NCBI GenBank assembly: GCA_031002005.1
Contig: CM061919.1
Location: 219,850,739-219,914,738 of the forward strand
Length of the DNA: 64,000 nt
Source: Vandiemenella viatica
Taxonomy: Eukaryota > Arthropoda > Insecta > Orthoptera > Morabidae
Direction of reading: 5' to 3'
Within the stretch, counting starts at the first letter, position 1. Each line of letters starts with the position of its first letter. Shown here in pieces: positions 1 to 10,458 of the stretch. Under the pieces are notes generated by a model that made no database searches, was not told the origin of the DNA, and saw nothing but the letters and a program-made list of their open reading frames with translations. The translations under genes were made by a program, and so were the position numbers.

Positions 1-86
1 TCCTTAAAGTTGAAAACTACTCTTCTCGAAATTTCTAAGTCCAGCCCAAGCAAAACTAGAATTTGCCAAAATTCTAAGGTTCTTAC

Positions 87-440
87 AGTTTCTTGTCTTC
101 CAATGAATCCCAATATAGCTCCTTTATAGTATCAATTACCGACTGTATTCTACAAATATAGTTGCATTCTTTTGCAGCCCCTGAAACTCCTGCATTTGAT
201 ACCCATTAAAGTGAATTCCATTACTATCCCACCATATTCAAGCACTGGTATGAGTACGATTTTGTATCTTATTACACTCACTTCTCTGGTAAATCTCCTC
301 ATCACTCTCTTCAATAAATACAAAGCTTTAAAACATCTATATAATACCTGCCAGTTTTGAGTTTGTCATCTAATAATATGGCAAGATATTTACATTTTAT
401 CCTTTCAACAAGCAATTTATTCTTCATCCGAAATCATACA
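87..440 (-). pseudogene. LINE (Jockey/CR1-like) 3' ORF fragment
   Basis: Read on the minus strand with frameshifts, this matches the C-terminal part of the reverse transcriptase ORF seen better at 2061-2288. It keeps recognisable pieces of the 'RVMRGCTREV', 'LVRPLLEYGG' and 'YLxIxxDxKL' blocks. It is heavily decayed and lacks the catalytic domain. The same fragment is at 50259-50534 on the other strand, where the element continues further. Assignment to the family is firm; clade is inferred from the motif style. Confidence 0.6.
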
Positions 441-624
441 TTATATATATAAATTTGCTATTACTTTGTTATGTGCAGTTTCTTCACCGCATATGGTACT
501 ATTATTATCGTCTTTTATACGTAAATTTTCAAATGATCGAAGTACCAGACGCCAATAATATTTCTTACGATCTGCTTCTGCGCGGTCTAACTGATAAATT
601 CTAATTTTGAATTTTAGCTAGTAT

Positions 625-1079
625 TTGCATTGTGAGGTAGCAGAAATGATCGAATTATATTTCCTTCTGACAAAATTGTTTGCGGTTCTAATTGTTTTGT
701 GTTTGATCGTTCCCCACTCATTCGTAACATTTATTCTGCTGGCAAGAGAGCATTTGAATGCAACCTTAATTCACAAACGTGGCTTTCCGTTGCTGGTGGC
801 TTTGTTAAATGAGAAGGAGCCACGTGCAAAAATATTAATGATGTATATAAAGAGGAAGCTTTGCGTAGTACAAAGAGAAAAATTTTAGACCGGGAGATTC
901 AGATCACTCTGGTAGGACTTTTAGTGCGTTCTCTTAAACTTTTACACTTATACGAAACTCCAAAATTAACGATTCCTGATTGGCCGAGACTCTGGGGATC
1001 AAATTCGAGCATATTTGATTGTAACAGAAATGATTCTATTTTAGAAACATTATGCATAGAAGAAGCGAGCTGGTTATAA
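625..1079 (+). pseudogene. Unrecognised ORF pair joined by a frameshift
   Basis: Two overlapping reading frames, 625-888 and 861-1079, read as one protein if a single frameshift near 850-860 is allowed. The first has a hydrophobic leader of about 40 residues, then 'KRGFPLLVALLNEKEPRAKI'. The second runs from 'STKRKILDREIQ' through 'DWPRLWGSNSSIF' to a stop. Both frames, including the same frameshift, are preserved in the right arm at 49458-49912, so the break predates the duplication. I do not recognise the family. It could be a retrocopy fragment of a host gene or an ORF of an undescribed transposon. Confidence 0.35.
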
Positions 1080-1089
1080 GAAATTTGTT

Positions 1090-1517
1090 TAGTATCATTA
1101 TTAACTGTGGGTAGTAAAGGGAATGTGTGAGATTTATACAGAGGAAATGTAAATTATGTTATTCAGGCGCCGTAATAGATTACATTTGAAGTAAAATATG
1201 ATCCGCGACGAGACTGCCTTCATATGATTTATCACATTCTATTATACTTAAATCCATCCATCAAGATTATGTGTGGGTGTTAATGAAATCGATACCATTT
1301 CGGCATACACAGACAGTTCTAAAACAATCGCCTGTATTTGACCGCATATAAAAACACGCTGATAGGTGAAGTTTGCATCTGAATAATATCCGAACTAAGA
1401 ACATTAACAAAATTGAATTTAGTATGTTTGCTAAAGTTGTATGATAAAAATTTGGGACATGTAGCATCAATACGACCGAAGACATTGAGGTACAAAAATG
1501 GTCCGAATCACTTCAGA
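1090..1517. other. No gene recognised
   Basis: AT-rich arm sequence with only short chance ORFs. The matching stretch in the right arm is 49020-49450. Confidence 0.5.
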
Positions 1518-1655
1518 GCAGGGTTTCTCAAACATATAGCCCCACGTACCCCTATTAAATTTTCGAGACACTGCGAACCCCTGGTTTTATGTTGGTTTTT
1601 TTTTTTTTTTTTTTTTACAAAAAAAATAAGATTTTTTATTTTAAAAAAGTAATAC
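1518..1655 (+). mobile_element. hAT-like terminal sequence
   Basis: Begins with CAGGGTTTCTCAAAC, the form of many hAT terminal repeats, and runs into 'GCGAACCCC' and a poly-T tract at 1596-1617. No partner terminus was found in the arm, so this is at best one end. It is also in the right arm near 48930-49019, where the homopolymer lengths differ. Confidence 0.35.
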
Positions 1656-1689
1656 AGTCACCAAGAGTAGTGTGTTATTAATTAATGTG

Positions 1690-2300
1690 GTGGATAATTT
1701 AATTTAATTGTAATGGAGCACAGGCTCCGGTGGCAATTTCCCTACACACCCATCTTCCCCCTATCCTGCACCTACCTACATTTGCCCTCTACAAATTTTA
1801 TCTTTAAATTCTTTCAAAGTTTTCGGTAAATTATTCATCATTTCTCTTGGTAACTCATTCCAATCCCTGACACCCTTACCTAAAAAAGAGAATCTTCCCA
1901 CACCCTTGTGCCTGAAATCGAGTGCCAGCTTGTGGTCATGGTCATCTTTTCCCTTCCATGCACTACTTTTCATACCTATTGCAATATCTTTCCATGCCTC
2001 ATCGCCAGTATATGCCCTGTACACTCCCATGACCCTCCTCATCCTCCTCCTGTCTTGCAATTAATCCAATTCCAGCTCCTTTATCATATCCGTCACTGAT
2101 TGCATTCTGCGATAATTTCCAGAAACAAATCTAACAGCCCTTTTTTGCACCCTCTCCAACTCCTGTATTTGATACGTAAAATGAGGGTCCCATACTACAC
2201 TACCATATTCGAGCAATGGTCTGACCAAAGTTTTGTAACCCAATTCCTTGACTTCTCTCGTACATCCCCTCATCACTCTCTCCAACAAGATAATCTTGTT
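1690..2300 (-). pseudogene. LINE (Jockey/CR1-like) C-terminal ORF and 3' tail
   Basis: The minus strand encodes the end of a non-LTR retrotransposon ORF2 in two frames. From 2288 to 2061 it reads 'MLERVMRGCTREV', 'TLVRPLLEYGSVVWDP' and 'LERVQKRAVRFVSGNYRR'. From 2060 to 1776 it reads 'GDEAWKDI', 'DHDHKLALDFRHKGVGRFSF' and 'GVRDWNELPREMM'. A stop or frameshift separates the blocks. It ends in a 3' tail around 1700-1745 that other copies share ('AGGGAAATTGCC' on the coding strand). The reverse transcriptase and endonuclease domains are missing, so this is a dead 5'-truncated copy. The twin is at 48250-48840. Confidence 0.8.
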
Positions 2301-4320
2301 TGTTGTAGCAAGGTTAATCTATTTTAGGAGCAATTGTGCTCATTTTCAATCTCAATTCACCAAGGTGCGTGTTGCACGTTTGATACCGCTGGTTAGCCGC
2401 TATAACGTAAATCTTGCCTCGTACTCCATACCATCAACTTGCGAACTACCTTTACTAGGTGTTCGCGTACTCCACTTCCTCCTGCTTCAGAGAAAAGGAT
2501 AGGCAGTGCCGCCGTTGATTCGACTCCATATTGTTGGATCTGTCGGGTTCATGTATTTATTTATTACATTCTTTCATTCGTGCAGCGATTTCTGAATATG
2601 GTATGCTGCTTCACTGACATGTGGGCCATAGACAGCACCAAATGAAAGAGGTGTTGTCTGTTACAGGACTCTGGTGTAATTAACTTACCGAGTTATTCGG
2701 CTGGTGATCAAAGAATTCCAGACTCGACGGCGCGTCAGGTCGGCCCTAAATTAGCATTCCAAGCGTAAGCAGCGCGTCAATATTCAAAGCTAAACTCTTT
2801 GGAATGTTTCGCGGCTCGCCTTTCATTGTCCAGTTATATATAAAGAACGACAGATGTGAATAACCACTCCCTTTTTACAAATGGGACGTAATATTATGAA
2901 CCATAGTGTAATTTCACTGTGAACAGCAAAAGTCGCATAATCATTCGAATTTATTTTATAATTTGAATTTAGTACCTCCAGACAGAAATAAATGTCTGAT
3001 GCATAGGTTCGAGTGCTAATCTGTTGCCGTCATTGTTTCAGCTTAGCGTGTTTGCCAAAGAGAAAACTTGCTGACAGCCGCATCTATTGACTCTAATCTT
3101 CTACTCGACCACTTGTTACGAAACTTGTATGAAAGTGAAGTGATAGTTTAAGAAAATGAGGATTTAGAAACGGATTCATACAAAAAGAAAAGGAAAAAAC
3201 ATCTAATTTCTTCCTTTATGATTTATGTGTTAAGCTGCAATAACGTAAGGAAAATCAGTAGGTCTGCATTACTTCCTGCAATTAATCTGATTCTTCCTGT
3301 AGATAGGAAGACAACAATAAACCTGACTTGTCCCGTTGACTCAGTTGGTTGTGGCACCAGGGTGGTGTCCGGCGCTGATACGGGGTTAGATGGTTCCAGT
3401 GATGTTGGTGGAAGAAATTTTCATCATCACAACTTGATCGGCAGGGTAAGAAAGGTGATGGAGCACAATTCCTAATTAGCAGATTGAGCACCAATGTCCT
3501 GGATTAAATCACAAACCTCTCCGCAATGCGTATGGATTGAGGCCATACGACAGTGTTCTTTCGTCCGTCTGATGTCCGTCTGATGGGAAAGTTAAACCTG
3601 ACAGCCCTCTAGATGTCCTACGGAAGAGTAGACCAGAATGGGCCAGCACCAAATTCCATCCTCTTCCTTCTTCATCTCTCATTACATACAACACAAACAA
3701 CGCTCGATACTTACTACACAGTATCACAATCGTCCAACACTTTCATACTGGAAAAGTCAACGGGAAACCACCTCAGTTTAACTTCCTAAGAGAGTTCGCG
3801 TCCTCTATAGTTATTATCTCACCCGGACCGGGTATGGCATCAGAAGGCGGAAAGGAACTTCCTCCAATACCACGCTAAGTATACCTCCTTTGGTAAGATC
3901 CAAACAATCTTCTGGATTGAATACCAAGCTTAACTAGTAAATAAGAAACTTTAAATAAATACACTTTGCTTAAAATCTAACCTACATAATCGGAGTCAGT
4001 GTTGCGAAACAATTCTTAACATGTTTTATGAAAATATATTTCGTATCATGATGTTTCAAATCTGCTTTCGTTACATAAATTGTTGTAGTTGCAGAAACTT
4101 TTGGTTATTCTCAACCTTGATTCCTTTTATAGTCCTTTCACTAACATTTATCTCTGAAGATTTAAAAAATTTTCACAGCGATTCCTGCTAAGACTAGACT
4201 TGAAAAAACGACTTTGACATTGTAGTACCGGAGCTATAACATATTACCTAAGATAAGCGAGAGTTTACATCGAATTTTCTGCGAGAACAATACGAGACCA
4301 TCCAGTCATATTGCAGCACT
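2301..4320. other. Arm interior without recognisable gene
   Basis: No ORF with a recognisable domain. The block at 3330-3900 is less AT-rich, and its counterpart lies at about 46680-47230. A 72-codon minus-strand frame at 3509-3727 is largely kept there, but it resembles no protein I know and may be a repeat consensus. Confidence 0.5.
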
Positions 4321-4323
4321 GTA

Positions 4324-4781
4324 TCAAAACATCAAGAACGATACCGATACTGAAGCGCATACACTGTACAATGCATTTTTCATCAATCCGAATATAAAAG
4401 TTTGAATCTGTGGGATGTGTAAAAGAGTCAATTTAATAATTACATAATAAAATGAGGTATATACACAATAACATGTACGTACATTAATTACATCACCAAC
4501 ATTTATACAATATATTAACAATCTTATATTATATAAAAAATAGATATATCCCCATATTAGATTTAGACCCAGTATTGAAATAACACTAAAAATGATATAT
4601 AAAAATATAAATAAAATAATATTGAAAATATGGATGCACAAATAATGTATCGTTTAATACATTGGTTTTCTCTACTTTGGCCGTTATAAAATAAATATAT
4701 TTTCTAAAAGTGTGATGAATCATGTGGGTCCGAAAAATATTCAAGGCGGGCCGCATGCGGGCTGTGGGTTGGCCACCCCTG
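4324..4781 (-). mobile_element. hAT terminal region (one end)
   Basis: On the minus strand the sequence starts at 4781 with CAGGGGTGGCCAACC, a typical hAT terminal repeat, and continues through 'GGCCCGC'. It then runs into AT-rich internal sequence shared with the right arm. A 105-codon frame at 4324-4641 is open in both arms with only two amino-acid differences. Its composition (I, L, F, Y) is what AT-rich DNA gives by chance, so I do not call it a gene. The other hAT end was not found. Confidence 0.5.
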
Positions 4782-5979
4782 TCTATACTAATATTATAAA
4801 TGCGAAAGTAACTCTGTCTCTCTGTCTGTTCTTGGGCTAAACGGCTGATCCGATCGTGATGAAATTTGACGAGGAGATGCTATTTGGCATTAGGATGGAT
4901 ATAGCCATATCAATAATACATGTTGTCTTGTAATTTTGAAAAATTACAGAAACGATGATAGACGCATTGGATTTGTAATTCTCTGTAGTACCTTCCATTA
5001 TAGTGGTCTGGTATCTCAGTGCTTAATGCGGTTGGTTACTATTGTTGGGATCGTGGTCTGCGATTCAAGTCCCAGTGAAAGCAAATTTTTTTAATTTGTT
5101 CGGATTCCAAGTTAAACTGTAGATATCACAAATTTAGGGGTGTAATGAGTGGTAAATCGTATGCGGTCTAACAATGATGTAGGTGTACACTATTTTACGC
5201 AATATTGATCACTCTGGCGTTGTTTCTCTCGCAGTTAGTGTGTGTGTGATCTGCACTAATAATAATATAAATATCTTTTTCTTACGTTTTGTCAACTAAA
5301 TGGCTGTACCAATATTGATGGAATTTGACAAGGAAATACTTTGAATCAGTAGGAAGGACACAGGACATTTTTTTCGGTATGGCTAACAGTTATAGTCACA
5401 AAATTTTGAGAACTTATCGAATGGTGACAGACAGACGGATGCATGTGTTAGCCTGTAATGTTACATCGGTTGCTCAAGCTGCGCTTCTCGCGCAGTCAGG
5501 TAGTGCATGATTTGTTAGTAAATTTCGTTTAGAGACAAAACGTATTATTTAGTATAGATGTCAATTTGCTCTACACTGTACTATTACTTTGTGTCTGCCA
5601 AAAACTTGCTGGCACCAATTTATTTTGTCTTCTTCTTTGACATGCCTTGGGGGCGTAAACCTGGCATAAGGTGTAGCTCTAGAAGAACACGAGCAGCTAA
5701 AGTTATTAGAACCAAAGAATTGATGCCCATGCTGAAGAAAAGACCTGGCTGAAATAAAGATGCCCTCAGTTAAACCTCCCCCCTCCCCCACAACCCGCAC
5801 CTTCGTTGGTTTTTCTGTTTTATTGATGCTATTGGTGAGACAGGTTCGACGGTAGAATGATATAGTGATGGCTTTCGTGTCATATTATGCCGACACGGCA
5901 TATTACTAACAGCTTTCTATATCCAATTTTGGCAATGAAATTCTAAGTCCACGCGTGCGAAGTCGCGGGTAACAGCTAG
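4782..5979 (+). mobile_element. Non-autonomous Helitron
   Basis: The 5' end begins TCTATACTAATATTATAAA and is followed by the CTGTCTGT-rich leader and 'CGATCGTGATGAAATTTGA' block common in insect non-autonomous Helitrons. The 3' end is GCGAAGTCGCGGGTAACAG followed by CTAG, with a T just outside, as expected of Helitron 3' ends (CTRR before host T). There is no Rep/helicase ORF. It abuts a hAT end with no space between. The 5' flanking base is G, where Helitron insertion between A and T would leave an A, so the left junction has been altered. Confidence 0.75.
5010..5085 (+). repeat. tRNA-like segment inside the Helitron
   Basis: A possible A box ('GTATCTCAGTGC') and a B-box-like 'GATTCAAGTCC' about 45 bases later, followed by an A/T-rich run. 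It could be a decayed SINE head carried by the Helitron. Weak evidence. Confidence 0.3.
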
Positions 5980-7083
5980 TTATTTTATAGATATCTTTGA
6001 AAGAAATTCTTCTACGGTGTAGAGTACGCATGTAGTTTCAGTCACCGACATACTGTATGTTTCATTGGAAATTTTAAATGTAATGTATTACAGCTTAGTT
6101 TTCACGTGAATGTGGTGATGGTAATAATTGTCTGGTTATTGTTTATAATTAAAAACAAAAATAAACCGCACTGTTAGAAAATTCGATTGTGCCTTAATAA
6201 TCGATTAAATTCAGCTCATTTGTATTCTTTTGAGTTCAGGCCGTACTTTAATCAAATATCCGTGGAATGTTCTTGATTAATGTCTTAATGTGTTATTGAA
6301 TCAAAATTAAACGAACACTTTCCACCTATTAAGTGACTATAAAGACAATACCAAAATTAAGAGAAAAATTGCTTGAGGGAACGTAACAATTTAACAGAGA
6401 AAGTGGCTAACTTTTAGGTGACACAAAGGAAAGAAAAGCAGTCTCACTGTCGCAATAATTACAACGGAAATGAGCCAATCTCTGGCTCCAGCGAATGTCT
6501 TCGAGCTCTTAATTAAAAACCGTAATGAGCGGAAATGGGAAGAGAGTGTCCGTTCCGTTTGCTATTTCTTCACGGGGGGATAGGAAATCACCCACACCAG
6601 ATCGAAATCTTTTTTTCTTTTTCTACAGAATTAATAGCGTTCCCGGAAATTGCGGATACCTATCAGCCAACTTATTAAGCATTATAACGAACAGCTCGTA
6701 ATTCTAATGAGCAATTAAAATGTTTGTCAAGAAGTACAATGTATCAATTAACAAAACTTCCTGGAATCTGTAAAGTAATAGTTTTCTGACCAAGAAACAT
6801 GTTGTTAACGTATTAAAAATAAGAAACCATAAGATAACAGAAAAAAATTAAAAAATATTTTTCGAGAAAGATATTTTGAACAATACACTGAGGACAGCAC
6901 AAGACGAAAACAATACTTAGTTAAAACCACCCATGACCGAGGCCGTACTTGAACCGGCCGTACTTGAAGCCAGCACACTGCCAAGGCCGGCTTTGGCTCT
7001 TATTTGTGAAAAGACGTGATTTTCAAGGATTTTCAAGTAGGTTGTTTTCATTTTGCTATTCGTAGAACAATGGGATATTTTAC
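5980..7083. other. No gene recognised
   Basis: AT-rich sequence. The only structure noticed is a short direct repeat of GGCCGTACTTGAA at about 6940-6970. Confidence 0.5.
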
Positions 7084-7249
7084 TACACAGACGGAAAAAA
7101 AAATCCCAACACCAAGAAAAAATTATTGTAGAGTAATGAAATTTGGACAATGCATTTGTCAAGTTAACATGTTTAATTGATTAAATTTTCAAGATCACAG
7201 GTTAATTTAAGCTCAAGAAAATGCATTTCAAATGTGAAATACTGTTAAA

Positions 7250-7587
7250 TTAATAGCCGGTGTAACCTCCAGAATTTTGAATGCAAGCCTGCAAACGTGA
7301 ATGCATTGTGTCATACAGGTTTCGAATGTCACTTTGTGGTATGGAGTTCCATGCTTGTTGTACTTGTGCTGTCAATACTGGGACGGTCAGTGCTGGCTGT
7401 GGATGATGCTGGAGTTGTCGTCCAATGATATCCCATACGTGTTCAATTGGAGACAGATCTGGTGATCTCGCAGGCCAAGGTAACATGTCGACACTCTGTA
7501 GAGCACGTTGCGAGACAACAGCGGTATGAGGGCGAGCGTTATCCTGTTGAAAAACTCCCCCTTGAATGCTGTTCATGAATGGCAGCA
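7250..7587 (-). pseudogene. Inverted copy of the Tc1 transposase C-terminal half
   Basis: The minus strand repeats the end of the plus-strand transposase from 'VLPFMNSIQGGVFQQDNARP' through 'SPIEHVWDIIGRQL' to the same stop, with no visible difference. It has the second D and the E but lacks the first D. It is part of the long inverted repeat and not an independent gene. Confidence 0.88.
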
Positions 7588-7593
7588 CTACAG

Positions 7594-8342
7594 AAATTCG
7601 AGCTGCAGTTGGTACCACAGTGACACAACGAACTGTTAGAAATCGGTTACTTCAAGGACAGCTCCGAGCCAGGCGCCCTGTAGCGTGCATTCCACTGACT
7701 ACAAGCCATCGCCGTTTGCGACTCCAGTGGTGTCAAGCCAGAGCTCATTGGAGGACGGAGTGGAGATCTGTTGTGTTTTCTGATGAAAGCAGGTTCTGCC
7801 TTGGTGCCAGTGATGGCCGAGTGTTGGTCAGAAGGAGGCCAGGGGAACGCCTGCAACCAAACTGTCTGCGGCCTAGACACACTGGACCTACACCTGGAGT
7901 CATGGTCTGGGGAGCAATTTCCTATGACAGCAGGAGCACTCTTGTGGTTATACCAAACACACTGACTGCAAATTTGTACGTCAGTCTGGTAATTCAACCT
8001 GTAGTGCTGCCATTCATGAACAGCATTCAAGGGGGAGTTTTTCAACAGGATAACGCTCGCCCTCATACCGCTGTTGTCTCGCAACGTGCTCTACAGAGTG
8101 TCGACATGTTACCTTGGCCTGCGAGATCACCAGATCTGTCTCCAATTGAACACGTATGGGATATCATTGGACGACAACTCCAGCATCATCCACAGCCAGC
8201 ACTGACCGTCCCAGTATTGACAGCACAAGTACAACAAGCATGGAACTCCATACCACAAAGTGACATTCGAAACCTGTATGACACAATGCATTCACGTTTG
8301 CAGGCTTGCATTCAAAATTCTGGAGGTTACACCGGCTATTAA
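7594..8342 (+). pseudogene. Tc1-like transposase, N-terminally truncated
   Basis: The frame is open from about 7566, but only the part after the inverted-repeat junction is normal transposase. It keeps the end of the second helix-turn-helix ('TQRTVRNRLLQGQLRARRP') and the catalytic core: first D in 'VFSDESRF', second D in 'FQQDNARPHTA', E in 'SPDLSPIEHVWD'. This is a DD34E arrangement, and the C terminus 'NSGGYTGY' is intact. The paired-like N-terminal domain, roughly the first 80-100 residues, has been replaced by the inverted duplicate. The catalytic half looks undamaged, but without the N-terminal domain it should not bind its ends normally. Confidence 0.88.
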
Positions 8343-8508
8343 TTTAACAGTATTTCACATTTGAAATGCATTTTCTTGAGCTTAAATTAACCTGTGATCT
8401 TGAAAATTTAATCAATTAAACATGTTAACTTGACAAATGCATTGTCCAAATTTCATTACTCTACAATAATTTTTTCTTGGTGTTGGGATTTTTTTTTCCG
8501 TCTGTGTA

Positions 8509-8767
8509 TTTATGAGAAAAAAATCTGAAAGTGTGTAAATAAGGTACTTATCATCGTAAGTAATCGAAATATGTTAATTTTAATTCATAAAAATACAAAA
8601 CATAAAAATTGATCCAATAGCTTAGTATTTTGAAAATCAATACATATTTGTCATAAAGATATTTTTAAAGAAATTTTGTTTGAATCTGTTTCGGTTTTAC
8701 TTATTTATCTTAATCTGAAGAAAAAATAAGATTATTTAACAAAGAAAGTATGTTTAATAGATTAATT
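8509..8767. other. No gene recognised
   Basis: AT-rich spacer between the Tc1 element and the MITE cluster. Confidence 0.5.
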
Positions 8768-8775
8768 TCAGAATT

Positions 8776-9236
8776 CAGGGCCGCATTTAAACATAGGCTG
8801 TAGCCTAGGGGCCCGCACCACACCCCATAATTTTTTGGTACCGAATTTTGAATATTTCGAAATTTAATCATCCATAGCCGGAGGCAGCCAGGGCCACTCC
8901 CGACCGGGGGCCCCCACCACATGTATAGCATAGGGCAGCGGTTCCCAATTTTATTTTTTGGCCACGGAACCCTAATTGACCATACATTCTTTGACGGATC
9001 CCCATTTTTATAAGTGTAAGCTGAGAAACCAGTCTCGCATCGGTAAGTCGTCACAAACGGAAGCAGAACCATGATAGCCTTCTCGCGGCGCAGTTATGAC
9101 TCTTTTCAACGAACATTTTATTTAATTCTTTGACGGAACACGAAACCCTTATGACCCTTCTCGAACCCCAGGGTTCCGCGGACCACCATTTGGGAACCAT
9201 TGGCCTAGGGGCCCACAGAGCCTAAATGCGGCCCTG
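8776..9236. mobile_element. hAT-like MITE (outer)
   Basis: Terminal repeats CAGGGCCGCATTTA at the left and the complement at the right, flanked by TCAGAATT (8768-8775) and TCAGGATT (9237-9244), an 8-bp target duplication with one change. No coding capacity. Interrupted by a second MITE. Confidence 0.8.
8936..9202. mobile_element. hAT-like MITE nested in the outer MITE
   Basis: Left end CAGCGGTTCCCAA; right end is the complement of CAATGGTTCCCAA. Flanked by GCATAGGG (8928-8935) and GCCTAGGG (9203-9210), an 8-bp duplication with one mismatch. The interior carries inverted 'GGAACCC' blocks and no ORF. Confidence 0.82.
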
Positions 9237-9313
9237 TCAGGATTCATACTATTGTACGAGTTAAAATTTTGGCACTATCGCCGGACAGATGATTCATCCA
9301 TTCCATTAACAGG

Positions 9314-9606
9314 CAGGGGCAGATCCAGGGGGGGGGCTAGGTGGCTGAAGGCCCCCCTTAAAAGTATCTAGGTTCACCCCCGACTTTGTAATTTTGGAGA
9401 CTTTTTTTTTTAGCTCTACGGATTTGAGACCCGAGGAGGCTATAAAGACTACCCCATGACCGACTCAAGCCCCCCCCCCCCCACAAAATCAAAATCCAAT
9501 GAAGGCAAGCCCTCTGAACCAAAATTCACTCAAGCAAAGCCCCCCCCAAACTAAAGTCCGCTCAAGCCTCCCCCCCCCCCAAATTAAAATCCTGGATCCA
9601 CCCCGG
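9314..9606. mobile_element. MITE with C-rich interior
   Basis: Left end CAGGGGCAGATCCAGG; right end is the complement of CCGGGGTGGATCCAGG. Flanked on both sides by TTAACAGG (9306-9313 and 9607-9614), a perfect 8-bp target duplication, so hAT-like. The interior has several C runs and repeated 'CAAGCC' phrases. Confidence 0.85.
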
Positions 9607-9739
9607 TTAACAGGTCTTGACCTTGAATGGCGGCTACTTGAGACGCCAGCGCTGTACATAGCGTAAAGAGTACCGCTTTGCGGACGTTCATCGCACTCGC
9701 AACCATTAATGTTAACAAAATGTCAATCCACTATATCAA

Positions 9740-10458
9740 GATTACCGCAAATCATGATGATTGTTGAAAAGGTGGCGGTTTATTCGACAATACACAATTT
9801 CCAACGACTGTAAACAGCTTCAAGGTGATCTAGATAGGATATCTAGCTGGGTGAGTCAACATGAGATGAAGACAAATACAAAGAAGAGCCAGTTTATTAG
9901 GTACACATATAAAAAGCTAAAGGCTGATTATGATTATAAAGTGGGGAAGGAACTGCTTGATGAAGACTCGAAATGTAAAACCCGGCATAACTTTTGATAA
10001 CAAATTTAACTGGGCAGGACACATTGGACAGGTGGTTGGTGTTGGAAAGAGTGATGAGAGGATGTACAAGAGAAGTAAGCGAATTTGGTTACAAAACATT
10101 GGTTAGACCACTGCTTGAATATGGTGGTGTAGTATGGGAGCCATATTTTGGGTATCAGATACAGGAGTTGAAGGGGGTGCAGAGAATACATGCTAGATTT
10201 GTCTCTGGAAATTACCGTAGAACATAATCGGTAATTAATATGATAAAGGAGCTGAAGTGGGATTCGTTGAAAGACAGGACGAGGGTGAAGAGAGTCATGG
10301 GAGTGTACAAGGTGTATATTGGTGATGAGGCATGGAAGGATATTAGTGAGAGAATTAAGAGAGGTGCGTGGAAGGGTAAAGATGACCATGACCACAACTG
10401 GCACTTGATCAGGCATGAGGATGTGCAAAAATTTTCTTTTGTGGGGAAGGGTGTAAGA
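9740..10458 (+). pseudogene. LINE (Jockey/CR1-like) ORF2 fragment, upstream part
   Basis: Same family as 16255-17190. Reads, with frameshifts, the FADD region remnant near 9745, 'CKQLQGDLDRISSWV', then 'ERVMRGCTREV', 'TLVRPLLEYGGVVWEP', 'GDEAWKDI' and 'KGKDDHDHNW', ending at 'FSFVGKGVRE' where a hAT has inserted. It resumes at 11909. It is 5'-truncated before most of the reverse transcriptase and has several frameshifts. Confidence 0.78.

Larger units (their letters stand above)
87..4741 (+). repeat. Left arm of a large inverted duplication
   Basis: The reverse complement of this stretch is found at 44939-50534 in the same order: LINE fragment, frameshifted ORF, second LINE fragment, middle block, hAT end. 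Several unrelated repeat families are shared in register, so this is an inverted segmental duplication and not two copies of one transposon. By eye the arms are well above 90 percent identical, with small indels in poly-T and TA runs. The outer limit is near 87, inside a LINE fragment. The inner limit is near 4741, inside a hAT end. Arm lengths are similar once the 867-bp insertion in the right arm is removed. Confidence 0.9.
7086..8506 (+). mobile_element. Palindromic Tc1-like transposon
   Basis: The ends are CACAGACGGAAAAA and its complement, flanked by TA at 7084-7085 and 8507-8508, the Tc1/mariner target duplication. The inverted repeat is about 507 bp per arm (7086-7593 against 8000-8506), far longer than normal Tc1 terminal repeats. 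The left arm is an inverted copy of the 3' half of the element, including the C-terminal half of the transposase. The N-terminal DNA-binding region is gone, so it should be non-autonomous, though it could be mobilised in trans if its terminal sites are intact. Confidence 0.92.

Noticed and set aside
3509..3727. 72-codon frame shared with 46856-47047
   Set aside because: Shared because of the duplication. Reads like a repeat sequence, with no known domain and a truncated partner.
4324..4641. 105-codon minus-strand frame, open also at 45910-46227
   Set aside because: Composition is I/L/F/Y-rich as expected from AT-rich DNA, and its conservation follows from the arm duplication. No domain recognised.
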